A stretch of 64,000 bases of DNA. Origin: Lysinibacillus parviboronicapiens. Lineage in GTDB: Bacteria; Bacillota; Bacilli; Bacillales_A; Planococcaceae. The stretch covers positions 62,001 to 126,000 of the forward strand of contig NZ_PYWI01000005.1 in NCBI RefSeq assembly GCF_003049575.1, written 5' to 3'. Both the position numbers and the translations under genes were made by a program. How positions within the stretch are numbered: the first letter of the stretch is position 1; the number at the start of each line of letters is the position of its first letter. Of this stretch, positions 8,329-17,440 are shown piece after piece. The notes under the pieces were generated by a model, which did no database searches, was not told the DNA's origin, and worked only from the letters and a program-made list of their open reading frames with translations.

Positions 8329-9770
8329 ATGGTATGAAAGAAAAGATAGATCATTTATTAAAGCAATATAAGCAAGACATCATAGATTTAGCTGATCGAA
8401 TATGGGACATTGCGGAAACGCGGTTTGAAGAGTATGAGTCTGTACATGTATTGACGTCCTATTTGAAAAGTATTGGTTTTGAAGTAGAAGTAGGGATTGC
8501 TGGGTTACCGACTGCATTCATAGCAAGCTATGGTACAGCAGGCCCTGTGATTGGCATATTAGGCGAGTATGACGCACTCCCAAGGCTCAATCAAAAGTCG
8601 TCATCACCAATACGTGAGGCTACTGTTGAGGGCGGGAACGGCCATGGATGCGGACATAACCTGCTTGGTACAGCTGGTGTAGCGGCGGTTGCTGTATTAA
8701 AGGATTTAATTGTAGCGGGTGAATTGACTGGGACAATACGCTATTATGGTTGTCCTGCGGAAGAAGGCGGCTCTGGTAAAACGTTCATGGTGCGTGAAGG
8801 TGTTTTTGACGATGTTGATATCGCTTTAACTTGGCATCCAAATTCGTTTACAAGCGTGTTTAGTTTTTCTTCTTTAGCCAACTATCAAGTATATTTTGAG
8901 TTTGAAGGTGTTGCTGCGCATGCTGCCAATTCCCCTCATCTAGGAAGAAGTGCTTTAGATGCAGTAGAATTAATGAATGTTGGTGTGAATTATTTACGTG
9001 AACATATTACCACTACAGCCCGAGTGCACTATGCTGTGACGGATACCGGCGGGATGTCTCCAAATGTGGTGCAATCGCATGCAAAAGTCTTGTATTTAAT
9101 TAGAGCAAAAAATATTAAGGAAGTAGACGGAATTTACCAACGCATCGTAAAGATTGCGCAAGGTGCCTCGCTCATGACGGAAACGAATGTGACCATCAAG
9201 TTTGATAAAGCGTGTTCGAATTATTTACCGAATGATACGATAAATAAAATTATCTATGAGAAATTGCAAAAAGTTGGCTTGCCTCACTATACAAATGAAG
9301 AAATGGCTTATGCGGTAGATATGCATCACTCTATCTCGCCACATGAAATGCAAAGTGCGAAAGAGGAGATTAAGCTACTTGCAGGAGGATATGCAGAGGA
9401 ATTAGCTTTAGAAAATGTAGATACGCCTTTTTATGAGAAAATTGTGCCGTACACAAAATCCAATTTATCGATGGCGGGTTCTACGGATGTAGCTGATGTG
9501 AGCTGGGTAGTGCCGACAGCGCAATTCTTTACAACTTGCTTCGTATTAGGTACGCCTCTTCATACATGGCAACTTGTATCACAAGGGAAAACGGCATTGG
9601 GCCATAAGGGTATGCTTTATGCTGGTAAGGTAATGGCTTTAACAGCCATTGACCTCCTACAAAATGAACAACTCATTGTCGAGGCGAAACGAGAGCATGC
9701 CAAGCAAACAAATCATGCTTATAAAAATCCTATACCTAAAGAAGTAAAACCGAATATGTTTGGTTCATGA
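8325..9770 (+). CDS. abgB: M20 family amidohydrolase, AbgB-like subunit
   Basis: 481 aa, the size of AbgB and longer than the AbgA-like neighbour. Motifs include WDIAETRFEEYES near the start, ILGEYDALPRL (residues about 79-89), NGHGCGHNLLG (about 105-115), YYGCPAEEGGSGK (about 140), and SGEAAHAA-type VAAHAANSPHLGRSALDA in the dimerisation region. The C-terminal STDVADVSWVVPT and TPLHTW are typical of the AbgB branch. It would form the second half of the p-aminobenzoyl-glutamate hydrolase. Its start codon overlaps the abgA-like stop. This is the last gene of the operon. Confidence 0.88.
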   Translation: MNGMKEKIDHLLKQYKQDIIDLADRIWDIAETRFEEYESVHVLTSYLKSIGFEVEVGIAGLPTAFIASYGTAGPVIGILGEYDALPRLNQKSSSPIREATVEGGNGHGCGHNLLGTAGVAAVAVLKDLIVAGELTGTIRYYGCPAEEGGSGKTFMVREGVFDDVDIALTWHPNSFTSVFSFSSLANYQVYFEFEGVAAHAANSPHLGRSALDAVELMNVGVNYLREHITTTARVHYAVTDTGGMSPNVVQSHAKVLYLIRAKNIKEVDGIYQRIVKIAQGASLMTETNVTIKFDKACSNYLPNDTINKIIYEKLQKVGLPHYTNEEMAYAVDMHHSISPHEMQSAKEEIKLLAGGYAEELALENVDTPFYEKIVPYTKSNLSMAGSTDVADVSWVVPTAQFFTTCFVLGTPLHTWQLVSQGKTALGHKGMLYAGKVMALTAIDLLQNEQLIVEAKREHAKQTNHAYKNPIPKEVKPNMFGS

Positions 9771-10329
9771 TAAATGGATGGGGGATACAACACCGTGTTT
9801 GCTGAACAGCATTCTTTTGGCGGGTCTCTCTATAAATAGAAACTGTCTTTATTTTATGAAAAAACACTAACCTTTACTTGAATTCGAGGCTGTTAATGTC
9901 TAAAAGTAGTAGCTGATAATTTCACATGCGTAATAGAGGAACTACTGCAGAAGCTGAGATTGGCAGTCTTTGAAACTTAATTTCTCACTAAATGTAGTCA
10001 TAAAAAATTTAAAGAAGTTGGGATATTGAGTGGGAGTAGTATTCCTAGCCAATATCCTTCTTTTAATTACTCAAGGCGTATTAAGGGTGGAGTCATTTGA
10101 AAAATATTGAAGTTCATATGGCATTAATCTTTATTTACACACTAGTTCCTCAAGATTAGTATAATGAAACTAAGTATAGTTATTCTCACGAAGACGGTTG
10201 GGCCATATTCGCGTTAACATTTCAACACAGGGTAAGTGATGGGGAATTATACGAAATGAAATTATGAATACAACTGTTTTCGTATTCACATTTTAAAAAA
10301 CTGTAGCTGAGTTAATGGGGTGATGACAT
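9771..10329. other. Intergenic region upstream of the Y-family polymerase
   Basis: 559 bases with no ORF that has a plausible ribosome site. It holds the hairpin at 10011-10064. I saw no recognisable LexA/SOS box (GAAC-N4-GTTC type) upstream of the polymerase on reading. Confidence 0.45.
10011..10064 (+). terminator. Probable intrinsic terminator downstream of abgTAB
   Basis: GGATATTG (10021-10028) pairs with CAATATCC (10050-10057). An inner GGGA/TTCC pair and flanking AAGAAG/CTTCTTTT lengthen the stem, and a T-run follows. It lies 240 bp past the abgB stop, so readthrough or a separate short transcript is also possible. Confidence 0.5.
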
Positions 10330-11565
10330 ATGAGCAAAGGAAGAATTATTTTACATATTGACCTTAATTGCTTTTATGCTTCTGTTGAACAAATTTATGA
10401 TACCTCTTTAAAAGGAAAGCCAGTCGCAATCGCGGGCAATCCTAAAGAACGTAGAGGTATAATTATTACGTGTAGCTACGAAGCAAGGGCTAGAGGTGTT
10501 TATACAACGATGAATGTTGGAGAAGCACGGCGAAAATGCCCTGAGCTCATCGTACGACCTCCAAATTTTGATCGTTATCGGACAGCTTCGAAGTCTTTTT
10601 TCAATTTATTAAAGGAATATAGTGAAATTCTCCAGCCAGTTTCAATTGATGAAGGGTACTTGCAGCTACCTATTATCGAGGGGCAAAATGTATTGCAACA
10701 TGTCCAAGATCTGCAAGAGAGAATTTGGACCGAGCTTCAACTGCCTTGTTCAATAGGCATTGCACCAAATAAATTCTTGGCGAAAATGGCAAGTGATATG
10801 AAAAAGCCGATGGGTATTACGGTACTTCGAAAGCGAGACGTGCCAGCAATATTGTGGCCGATGCCTGTAATTGAGATGCATGGAATTGGCAAACGTACAG
10901 CAGAGAAGCTGAAAAAGTTAGATATTCAAACAATTGGGGAACTCGCGGTTGCTGATGAATATGTATTAAAGCAAAATTTTGGCATCAATGGTCCACGTAT
11001 GAAGCAAAAGGCGAATGGCCAAGATGACAGACCTGTGGACCCAGAAGCCATATATGATACGAAAAGTGTAGGGAACTCAACAACGTTGTCACATGACGTG
11101 ACGGACAGAGATGAATTATATGAAATAATTTCGATGCTTTCTGAGAAGGTTGCTGGAAGATTAAAGGCAAAAAAACTTGCAGGCGTTACCGTAAGTGTTA
11201 TGATTCGGACTGCTGATTGGGAGACGTATACACGAAGTAAGTCCATGAATAATGCGATTAATGCTAAAGAGGATATTGTTGAGCAAGCATGGAATTTATT
11301 TAATAAACATTGGCATGAAGAGCCGGTTAGATTACTAGGTGTTACTGTATCGAATGTCAGTGATATTAAAGAAACGACACAGCAGTTAACATTCTTTAAC
11401 TTTGAAGAACATGTCAAAGAGGAGCCCATTATTAAACTGGTTGATCAAATTGAGCAGAAGTTTGGAAAAGGCGCCATTATTCGTGGTTCAGATATAGCTA
11501 AGCCAGCAGGGAAACACCATACGAATACGAGTTTTAGCAAGGATTTTTGGGATGAACATAAATAA
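10330..11565 (+). CDS. dinB: Y-family DNA polymerase (Pol IV, YqjH/PolY1-like)
   Basis: 411 aa, nearly the length of B. subtilis YqjH (PolY1). It has the catalytic palm motif HIDLNCFYASVEQ (Asp10), the steric-gate region CSYEARARGVYTTM, the second acidic motif SIDEGYL (Asp107/Glu108), CSIGIAPNKFLAKMASDMKKP, and a helix-hairpin-helix VIEMHGIGKRTAEKL. The enzyme does translesion synthesis past damaged bases at stalled forks. The C-terminal little-finger domain ends with LTFFNFEEH, but I see no canonical QL(S/D)LF clamp-binding pentapeptide. QQLTFF near residue 355 is a possible variant. It stands alone with a GGGGTGATGAC ribosome site. Confidence 0.93.
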   Translation: MSKGRIILHIDLNCFYASVEQIYDTSLKGKPVAIAGNPKERRGIIITCSYEARARGVYTTMNVGEARRKCPELIVRPPNFDRYRTASKSFFNLLKEYSEILQPVSIDEGYLQLPIIEGQNVLQHVQDLQERIWTELQLPCSIGIAPNKFLAKMASDMKKPMGITVLRKRDVPAILWPMPVIEMHGIGKRTAEKLKKLDIQTIGELAVADEYVLKQNFGINGPRMKQKANGQDDRPVDPEAIYDTKSVGNSTTLSHDVTDRDELYEIISMLSEKVAGRLKAKKLAGVTVSVMIRTADWETYTRSKSMNNAINAKEDIVEQAWNLFNKHWHEEPVRLLGVTVSNVSDIKETTQQLTFFNFEEHVKEEPIIKLVDQIEQKFGKGAIIRGSDIAKPAGKHHTNTSFSKDFWDEHK

Positions 11566-12027
11566 TATGTTTGTCCCTTTAATTTTTGGTCAAAGAACAG
11601 GGAATTAAAAAACGAATGAGAAAAACTGGATTTTACAGTGGAAATGGTGTTTGTTCTTCCATAGATACAAAATCTATGGATAGATTCAATTGATTGGTGG
11701 AAAGGGTGCTCACTCTAGTGGGAAAAGCAGGCAAGTGCTAGCGTGGAAAGTATCAGCTTGTAACGGAAATCAATAGTTTACAATCTAACACCAGAATGAC
11801 TAAAATAGTGGTTTTATTGTGGATGTGATGTAAATTTCCTTTATTCAATTTTTTACGTAAAAATACACAATAAATGGAATATTTTGATAACATATAATAA
11901 AGGTAACTCTTGGTCAGTTCATTAACCGAAAAAAGACTTAAACAAGATGATTGTCGATTGGCATATCTGCAAGTGCAAAGGTTCAAATGATGATGAGTTC
12001 GTTATTAGGATAGGGGGGAACAACTTC
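11566..12027. other. Intergenic region with a small perfect hairpin
   Basis: About 460 bases upstream of the MFS gene. CCATAGAT (11659-11666) and ATCTATGG (11672-11679) form a perfect 8-bp hairpin with a five-base loop and no following T-run. A longer in-frame start for the MFS gene exists at 11947, but its first 27 residues are hydrophilic and unlike the family. Nothing else is recognisable. Confidence 0.4.
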
Positions 12028-13239
12028 ATGAAAATCATTCGAAAATATAGTTTGTTAATTGGTGGCTTAGGTTTTTCCAATTTAGGAAATTGGATTTACC
12101 TTGTAGCGCTAAATTTATTTGTTTGGCATTTGACACAATCACCAGCAGCAATGGCCGGAATTTTTATTGTTGGACCTTTAGCGAGAGTTTTAACAAATTT
12201 GGTTGCAGGTTCTTTCATCGATCGTATGAATAAACGTAAGTTAATGATGACAACTGATATTATTCGAGGGATCGTCGTTTTTTGTATGCCATTTATGGAA
12301 TCTATTTGGCTAATCTATACATTGTTATTTCTAGCGAATATTGCGAGTAGTTTTTTTGGGCCAAGTAGCACCTATTACATTACAAAACTTGTTCCATCTG
12401 AAGATAGACAAAGATTCAATGCAGTTCTGGGCACATTTAATTCAGGTTCGTTTTTACTTGGTCCAGCACTAGCTGGTCTCCTCATTATGCTTTTTAATAC
12501 AACGATTACGATTTGGTTCAATAGCGTTACATTTTTTGTTTGTGCCATATTTATATACTTATTACCCGATGTAGATGATGCTCATGAAACTTTACGGCAA
12601 CGTATTACCTGGCGTGTGTTAAAAAGTGACTATCAGGCAGTAGTAGCTTTCATCCGCCAACATCAAATATTTATCGCGATTTATTTACTATTCCAATGTG
12701 CATTAATGATTGCCTTTGCGCTGGATTCCCAAGAAGCAACATTTATCAAGCAAGACTTAGCTTTATCCGATAGTTTATATGGTGCCTTTGTAAGTATTGC
12801 CGGAGCTGGGGCTATATTAGGTGGGATGGTTGCAGCAAGCTTTGCAAAAAAATGGTCTACTCGTTCATATATGGCTTTTGGCTTATTTATGACCATGCTA
12901 TTTTATACTGCTTTTTATGCTTCAACAACAAGCGTATTGGCGTTTGTCAGTATTGCTTTACTAGGTTTTTTCATGGCATTTTGTAATACGGGGTATGAAA
13001 CGTTTTATCAGCACAGTGTACCACCTGAATTGATGGGGCGCTTTGGCAGTATCGCAAACATTTTTCAAAGTAGTTTACAAATAATCTTTACATTATTATT
13101 AGGTCTATTTGCACAATGGTTTACGCTTCAAATGACTGCAGTTGCTTTCGGTATTCTAAGTATTTTATGTGCAGTTGCATTATACTTTGTACTGTATTCC
13201 AAAAAATTCCGATTACAAGTAGAGGAGGAAGCATTATGA
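12028..13239 (+). CDS. Major facilitator superfamily transporter (probable drug/metabolite exporter)
   Basis: 403 aa from the ATG at 12028, chosen over an upstream start at 11947 because a GGGGGG-rich ribosome site sits 8 bp before it and the protein then starts directly with the first membrane helix (MKIIRKYSLLIGG). About 12 membrane segments are visible. The A-motif-like loop between helices 2 and 3 reads GSFIDRMNKRKLMM. The layout resembles the MFS_3/enterobactin-exporter-like group of Bacillus exporters. The substrate is unknown. The stop codon overlaps the start of a small zinc-ribbon protein (ATGA). Confidence 0.85.
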   Translation: MKIIRKYSLLIGGLGFSNLGNWIYLVALNLFVWHLTQSPAAMAGIFIVGPLARVLTNLVAGSFIDRMNKRKLMMTTDIIRGIVVFCMPFMESIWLIYTLLFLANIASSFFGPSSTYYITKLVPSEDRQRFNAVLGTFNSGSFLLGPALAGLLIMLFNTTITIWFNSVTFFVCAIFIYLLPDVDDAHETLRQRITWRVLKSDYQAVVAFIRQHQIFIAIYLLFQCALMIAFALDSQEATFIKQDLALSDSLYGAFVSIAGAGAILGGMVAASFAKKWSTRSYMAFGLFMTMLFYTAFYASTTSVLAFVSIALLGFFMAFCNTGYETFYQHSVPPELMGRFGSIANIFQSSLQIIFTLLLGLFAQWFTLQMTAVAFGILSILCAVALYFVLYSKKFRLQVEEEAL

Positions 13240-13406
13240 TTACCTATTCGCTTCGCTGTATTTTTTGTAAGGAAATTTTCGAGGTTATAGAAGGGACAAG
13301 GAAATATAAACTATACAAACAAAATATGCAGGGGAAATTTTCCTGCGAAGATTGTGATAGAAAAATTCAGTTCGAGTCAAGGAAAGGTTTCATAGGCAAA
13401 CTTTAA
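13236..13406 (+). CDS. Small zinc-ribbon-like protein (DUF2197/YlaI-like)
   Basis: 56 aa starting at the ATG that overlaps the MFS stop. An AGAGGAGG site lies just upstream inside the MFS gene, which rules out the longer overlapping frame beginning at 13116. Two Cys pairs, CIFC near residue 8 and CEDC near residue 38, can form a single zinc-ribbon knuckle pair. The spacing and size recall the YlaI/DUF2197 family of unknown function. Translational coupling to the exporter is clear from the sequence. A functional link is only suggested by it. Confidence 0.7.
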   Translation: MITYSLRCIFCKEIFEVIEGTRKYKLYKQNMQGKFSCEDCDRKIQFESRKGFIGKL

Positions 13407-13421
13407 TGACAAATTATGGAA

Positions 13422-13434
13422 GGTGCCTGGCGCC
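13422..13434. repeat. GGTGCCTGGCGCC near-palindrome
   Basis: GGTGCC-T-GGCGCC lies just after the zinc-ribbon gene. A related GTGCCTGGCAC occurs in the 3' end of argH (57990-58000). Short palindromes of this type are, as I recall, dispersed in many Bacillaceae genomes. Only two copies are visible here. Confidence 0.35.
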
Positions 13435-13448
13435 AAAAAAGTGACACC

Positions 13449-13484
13449 AAAAAAGTCGAACCTAAAAGAGGATTCGACTTTTTT
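13449..13484. terminator. Bidirectional intrinsic terminator
   Basis: AAAAAAGTCGAA (13449-13460) and TTCGACTTTTTT (13473-13484) form a perfect 12-bp stem between convergent genes (zinc-ribbon protein and sugar-nucleotide reductase). Confidence 0.85.
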
Positions 13485-13486
13485 AT

Positions 13487-14338
13487 TCATTTAAAATAAT
13501 GGGGATATAGTTTTTTATGTGCGTATATCCAGTCCTTCATTTCTATAATCATTTCTTCGTAGCTAGGTACTTTATATGAAAAATCATTTCGTGTATTGAT
13601 TAAAGTTTTATCTAAATTTACTAATGACGAGGGGTTAATGGTAATCTGATTATCTTTAAAGTGTTTATTGAATAATTGTAGTAAATCGAACTTATTGATA
13701 CTTACTGGATTTACGAGATGGTAAAGACCAGTTGTTCCTTCCATTGCTGCTCTTTCCATTGCTTTAGCTAATGTCAGGGTTGTGACACCCGTCCAAATGG
13801 CACCTGTATAACCGTTAATGGGACCATTTTGTTTCATAAACCAATTAAATAGTCCAATACCATGTTCTTTCAAATCAGGACCGATGATGGAGTTTCGGAA
13901 TGTTAAATGCCGAGGACTGTCAATTTCCCCTAATCCCTTTGTGCGGTCATAAAAGGTTTCACCGTCTCGGATACTGTTTTCACTATAAGGTGCTGCTTTT
14001 CCTGAAAACACACAATCTGTACTCATATGAAATAGCCTTGTCTGCGTTTTTTTTAGGAAAGCAGTAATGGCATGTGGTAAAAAGCTATTTAGATAGACAG
14101 CTTTTGCACGGTTATCATCACACGCTTCATTTAAAACGCCAATGCAATTAATAATAACATCATAGTTATCTAGCAGTAGTTGTTGTAAAAAAGTAGAATC
14201 TGTAATATCACCAGTTATGCTTTTTCCATAGGGAAAGGCTGATCTTGAATAGGTTGTGACTTCATGCCCCCGCATACTTAAAAATAAGGAAATGGTATGC
14301 CCCGCCATCCCCGTTGCACCAAGAACTAAAAATTTCAA
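13487..14338 (-). CDS. SDR-type nucleotide-sugar 4-reductase, RmlD/WbvR-like
   Basis: 283 aa with an N-terminal Rossmann motif (VLGATGMAGHTISLFLS), a catalytic-type triad in STDCVFSG and YDRTKGLGE (Tyr-x-x-x-Lys), and an RmlD-like C-terminus. RmlD relatives reduce 4-keto-6-deoxy nucleotide sugars with NAD(P)H. The start overlaps the stop of the CapE/FnlA-like dehydratase by four bases, so it probably reduces that enzyme's 4-keto product. The pairing of a CapE-type 5-inverting dehydratase with an RmlD-type reductase matches WbvB/WbvR of the UDP-L-rhamnosamine/L-quinovosamine route. It is less like S. aureus CapE/CapF, because CapF is a larger two-domain protein. Product identity is inferred. 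Confidence 0.75.
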   Translation of the reverse strand: MKFLVLGATGMAGHTISLFLSMRGHEVTTYSRSAFPYGKSITGDITDSTFLQQLLLDNYDVIINCIGVLNEACDDNRAKAVYLNSFLPHAITAFLKKTQTRLFHMSTDCVFSGKAAPYSENSIRDGETFYDRTKGLGEIDSPRHLTFRNSIIGPDLKEHGIGLFNWFMKQNGPINGYTGAIWTGVTTLTLAKAMERAAMEGTTGLYHLVNPVSINKFDLLQLFNKHFKDNQITINPSSLVNLDKTLINTRNDFSYKVPSYEEMIIEMKDWIYAHKKLYPHYFK

Positions 14339-15363
14339 GGTTTTCCTCCCGTCCAGTTATGTAGTTCTTCTTGAATGCGCGAGAGCTTTAATAATTTTTC
14401 CTTTATTTCTTGTATGGAAAGGATTTTTGTATTATTTGAGTTATATTCATCTGTTAAAGTGATTTTAGGAGAGCCCTCATCAAGGTATTTACCATAATTT
14501 AAATCGCGATTGTCTGCTGGGATTTTGTAAAAATTACCAACGTCAATCGCTTTAGCCGCTTCTTCCTTTGTTAATAGTACCTCATATTTCTTTTCTCCAT
14601 GGCGTGTACCGATAATTTGAATGTTATTTTGAGCTTGGAAAATTTCCAGCAGTGCTTGTGCTAAATCCTCAATGTATGCTGAGGGAGATTTTTGTACCAT
14701 GATGTCCCCGTTATCCGCATGTAAGAAGGCATATAATACTAACTCAACTGCTTCATCCAAGCTCATCATAAAACGCGTCATTGTTGGATCAGTAATAGTT
14801 AGTGGTTTCCCAGTCTTAATTTGTTCCATGAATAAGGGAATGACAGAGCCGCGAGAAGCCATAACATTACCATATCTCGTTCCGCAAATTAAAGTTTTAT
14901 CGGCGTGAACCATCCTTGATTTGGCGATGAATGTTTTCTCCATCATTGCTTTCGAAATGCCCATTGCATTGACAGGGTAGGCGGCTTTATCAGTAGAAAG
15001 ACAAATGATTTTGCGAACGCCTGCTTGAATAGCTGCAGTCAATACATTTTCAGTGCCAAGAATATTTGTTTTGACAGCTTCAAGTGGGAAAAACTCGCAG
15101 GAGGGAACTTGCTTAAGGGCAGCTGCATGGAATACAAAATCTACATTATACATGGCATTGTGAAGGCTTTGGATGTCACGAACATCCCCAATATAAAACT
15201 TGATTTTGTTATTCTGATATAAAATACGCATATCTTCTTGCTTTTTTTCATCTCTTGAGAAAATTCGAATTTCCTTAATATCTGTATTTAAGAACCGTTG
15301 TAAGACGGCATTGCCAAATGAACCAGTGCCTCCAGTTATTAATAATATTTTATCTTTAAACAT
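14335..15363 (-). CDS. UDP-GlcNAc 4,6-dehydratase/5-epimerase, CapE/FnlA-like
   Basis: 342 aa, the usual length for CapE/WbjB/FnlA. It begins LLITGGTGSFGNAVLQRFL (NADP-binding Rossmann), with FHAAALKQVPSCEFFPLEA near residue 80. Its diagnostic segment is STDKAAYPVNAMGISKAMME, where the active-site Met-x-x-x-Lys replaces the Tyr-x-x-x-Lys of PseB-type enzymes. This supports the 5-inverting CapE class, which converts UDP-GlcNAc to a 4-keto-6-deoxy-L-hexose nucleotide. A strong AAGGAGGTG ribosome site lies 13 bp before the ATG. With the reductase and GT2 downstream and upstream, it would supply an amino-deoxy sugar for a cell-surface glycan. No 2-epimerase (CapG/FnlC) is in the window. Confidence 0.82.
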   Translation of the reverse strand: MFKDKILLITGGTGSFGNAVLQRFLNTDIKEIRIFSRDEKKQEDMRILYQNNKIKFYIGDVRDIQSLHNAMYNVDFVFHAAALKQVPSCEFFPLEAVKTNILGTENVLTAAIQAGVRKIICLSTDKAAYPVNAMGISKAMMEKTFIAKSRMVHADKTLICGTRYGNVMASRGSVIPLFMEQIKTGKPLTITDPTMTRFMMSLDEAVELVLYAFLHADNGDIMVQKSPSAYIEDLAQALLEIFQAQNNIQIIGTRHGEKKYEVLLTKEEAAKAIDVGNFYKIPADNRDLNYGKYLDEGSPKITLTDEYNSNNTKILSIQEIKEKLLKLSRIQEELHNWTGGKP

Positions 15364-15402
15364 CGTATTGTATTTTACACCTCCTTATTACTAAGCCTAC
15401 GC

Positions 15403-16002
15403 CTATTTCAAACCTCTTAAATGTAAATCGTATTCAGAATTTTCTCTTGGGAAGTTGTACCAATATGCTAATAGATCTGTGTATTTGCATGTAGGATTTT
15501 TGATCATTAATGCGCAATTAAAGTCCCAATCTCCCGCAATATCTTTTCTTTTCGTAAACTTTGCATCACCTATGAAACTTCTGCGGATAATTTTAAACTG
15601 TCCAGGTAATGAATAACGATTCGTTTCGTTTTTAATAAATGTATAACCTGCTTTTGTTAACATGTTGTAGTAATAAATATCAAATTGACCGTCCACTTGT
15701 ATCAAAACATCTGTAATGGCCGGTAAATAATGATCATCACTATCAATGATGGCTATATAATCGCCCGTTGCTTCTGCGATGCATCGATTATAGGAATCAC
15801 TAGCACCTATATTAGTGTGGTTGATTAATATTTTTAACGAAGGACAGTTTTTTTGATATTCTTGTAAAATTGCTAACGTCTTGTCGGTTGATCCATCATC
15901 ACAAACGATAATTTCGTAGGCATATTCTTTAGGTATACTATCGAGCATTGTTAATATCCATGCTTCACTATTGTAAGCAGGAGTTAAAAAACTAATATTC
16001 AT
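15403..16002 (-). CDS. Glycosyltransferase family 2 (GT-A fold), short
   Basis: 199 aa. The N-terminus shows the GT2 core: ISFLTPAYNSEAWI, EIIVCDDGSTDKTLAIL, and the metal-binding DxD equivalent AIIDSDDHYLP near residue 88. The C-terminal third has AGDWDFN, a typical GT2 acceptor-side acidic motif. It is shorter than most GT2 enzymes (240-330 aa) but looks complete, with no broken frame visible at its end. It is first in a minus-strand group with the CapE-like dehydratase and RmlD-like reductase, so it probably transfers the deoxyamino sugar made by them. Donor and acceptor are not deducible. Confidence 0.78.
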   Translation of the reverse strand: MNISFLTPAYNSEAWILTMLDSIPKEYAYEIIVCDDGSTDKTLAILQEYQKNCPSLKILINHTNIGASDSYNRCIAEATGDYIAIIDSDDHYLPAITDVLIQVDGQFDIYYYNMLTKAGYTFIKNETNRYSLPGQFKIIRRSFIGDAKFTKRKDIAGDWDFNCALMIKNPTCKYTDLLAYWYNFPRENSEYDLHLRGLK

Positions 16003-16351
16003 GAGTAAGAACCCTCAATTCTTTAGGCATTTAAAGGCTTTAATGGCCTCTGTTTTTAGGGCGAAGTTATAACCACCTTAATGGTAATAAACAACACAAA
16101 GACTTTCTTTTTACAATATGCATAGAATGATTTGTTCGGTAGGCTATTGTTTATTTTGAAATAAGAGATTTGAAATTATAGATGTAAGGCAAAAATGAGG
16201 CAATTTTGAAGGGAGAATATCATATAAAGCGATCTTTAACAGCCTAACTATATTTATACGAAGCAGGGGATATACCGATAAATACCAAATTACGCACCTT
16301 ATTTTCGGAGGCGGCATATGTTATATATATAGTTTTTTAAAGGGGGATACA
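16003..16351. other. Divergent intergenic region between glycosyltransferase genes
   Basis: About 350 AT-rich bases between the divergent GT2 and GT4 genes. It should carry promoters for both. I see no structured RNA, terminator or small gene that I can support. Confidence 0.45.
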
Positions 16352-17440
16352 ATGTCAAAAAAAATAGCATTTATTTGTAGTGTGGAATCGTATAAGCTAT
16401 CTGACGCACATATGTTTAAAGACCTTTGTCTTGTTCCTATATTACTAGGCGAATACTTAGGTTATGATGTCACCATTTTAACAACTGAAATGAATGAAAC
16501 TTTACTCAAACAAAGCTTTCCTACGGTAACTTTCCATCATATTCCTTTCGAAGCTGATTATGTTGCCAATATGAATGCCTACTTAATCGAACATGCACAA
16601 GAGATTGATATCGCATTTGCAATTGGACCATATCCATCGTATTTATCCATACTAAAGACCTATAAAAAATTCAACCCAAACGGTAAAATCTATATGAAGC
16701 TGGATGTGAATCGATTTTGGTTAAGTCGATTAAAGACTTACCCTTATTTCACGGAATTGCTACAACTTTGTGATGTCCTTACATCTGAAAGTGAATCCAT
16801 TCAAAAGTCTATTCAACAATTTTTGAATCTAGACATTAAACATATACCAAACGGTTTTTATGAATTTTTCCCCACTGACCCAGTTTCTTTTAGCGAGAAA
16901 AAAAATAGAATATTAACAGTTGGTCGATTAGATGCTCCTGAAAAACAAATTCTACTTGCTGTCAAAGCATTTTTAGCCGCTGAGCTCACCGATTGGGAAT
17001 ATCGTTTAGTTGGTCCAATGTCTGAGGACTTTAGCAAGGAGTTACACACACTTTTAGAAGGGAGCCCGTTCGCTTCCAAAGTAACGGTATTAGGACCCAT
17101 TTATGATAAAGTTCAGTTAGAGGATGAGTATAGGCAAGCTAAAATTTTTTGCCTCACATCGTTAGTAGAATGTTATGCACATGTATTTGCTGAGGCAGCG
17201 AAGAATGGGTGTTATATCGTTACGACGGATGTTGATGGCGCTGCTGATATTACCCATCATCAACGCTTTGGTACAATCCATCCAACGCATGATTGGGAAA
17301 GTGTGGGACGGACATTACAGCAAGTAACGAAGCAGGACGCCTTACTGGCAGAAACATGCGCGCACCTTCAAGCATTCGCTAGAGCAGAGTTAAACTGGAA
17401 GCATATTGTACAGAAGGTTGCCGATTATTTAAAAGAGTAA
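16352..17440 (+). CDS. Glycosyltransferase family 4-like (GT-B fold)
   Basis: 362 aa. The C-terminal half has GT4 features: RILTVGRLDAPEKQILLAVKAF near residue 185, YRLVGPM, and the nucleotide-sugar binding glutamate motif LTSLVECYAHVFAEAAKNG near residue 272 (E-x7-E pattern). A TDVDGAADIT loop follows. The N-terminal acceptor domain is less conserved. It likely works in surface polysaccharide or glycolipid assembly, together with the divergent CapE/RmlD/GT2 group, but this rests on neighbourhood only. The ATG has an AAAGGGGG site 5 bp upstream. Confidence 0.8.
   Translation: MSKKIAFICSVESYKLSDAHMFKDLCLVPILLGEYLGYDVTILTTEMNETLLKQSFPTVTFHHIPFEADYVANMNAYLIEHAQEIDIAFAIGPYPSYLSILKTYKKFNPNGKIYMKLDVNRFWLSRLKTYPYFTELLQLCDVLTSESESIQKSIQQFLNLDIKHIPNGFYEFFPTDPVSFSEKKNRILTVGRLDAPEKQILLAVKAFLAAELTDWEYRLVGPMSEDFSKELHTLLEGSPFASKVTVLGPIYDKVQLEDEYRQAKIFCLTSLVECYAHVFAEAAKNGCYIVTTDVDGAADITHHQRFGTIHPTHDWESVGRTLQQVTKQDALLAETCAHLQAFARAELNWKHIVQKVADYLKE

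Noticed and set aside
11947-12027. Upstream start of the MFS gene adding 27 residues
   Set aside because: No ribosome site, and the added residues are polar and Cys-rich ahead of the first membrane helix. The ATG at 12028 has a strong site.
13116-13235. N-terminal extension of the zinc-ribbon protein inside the MFS gene
   Set aside because: Overlaps conserved MFS coding sequence. The ATG at 13236 has AGAGGAGG and the usual 4-base overlap.
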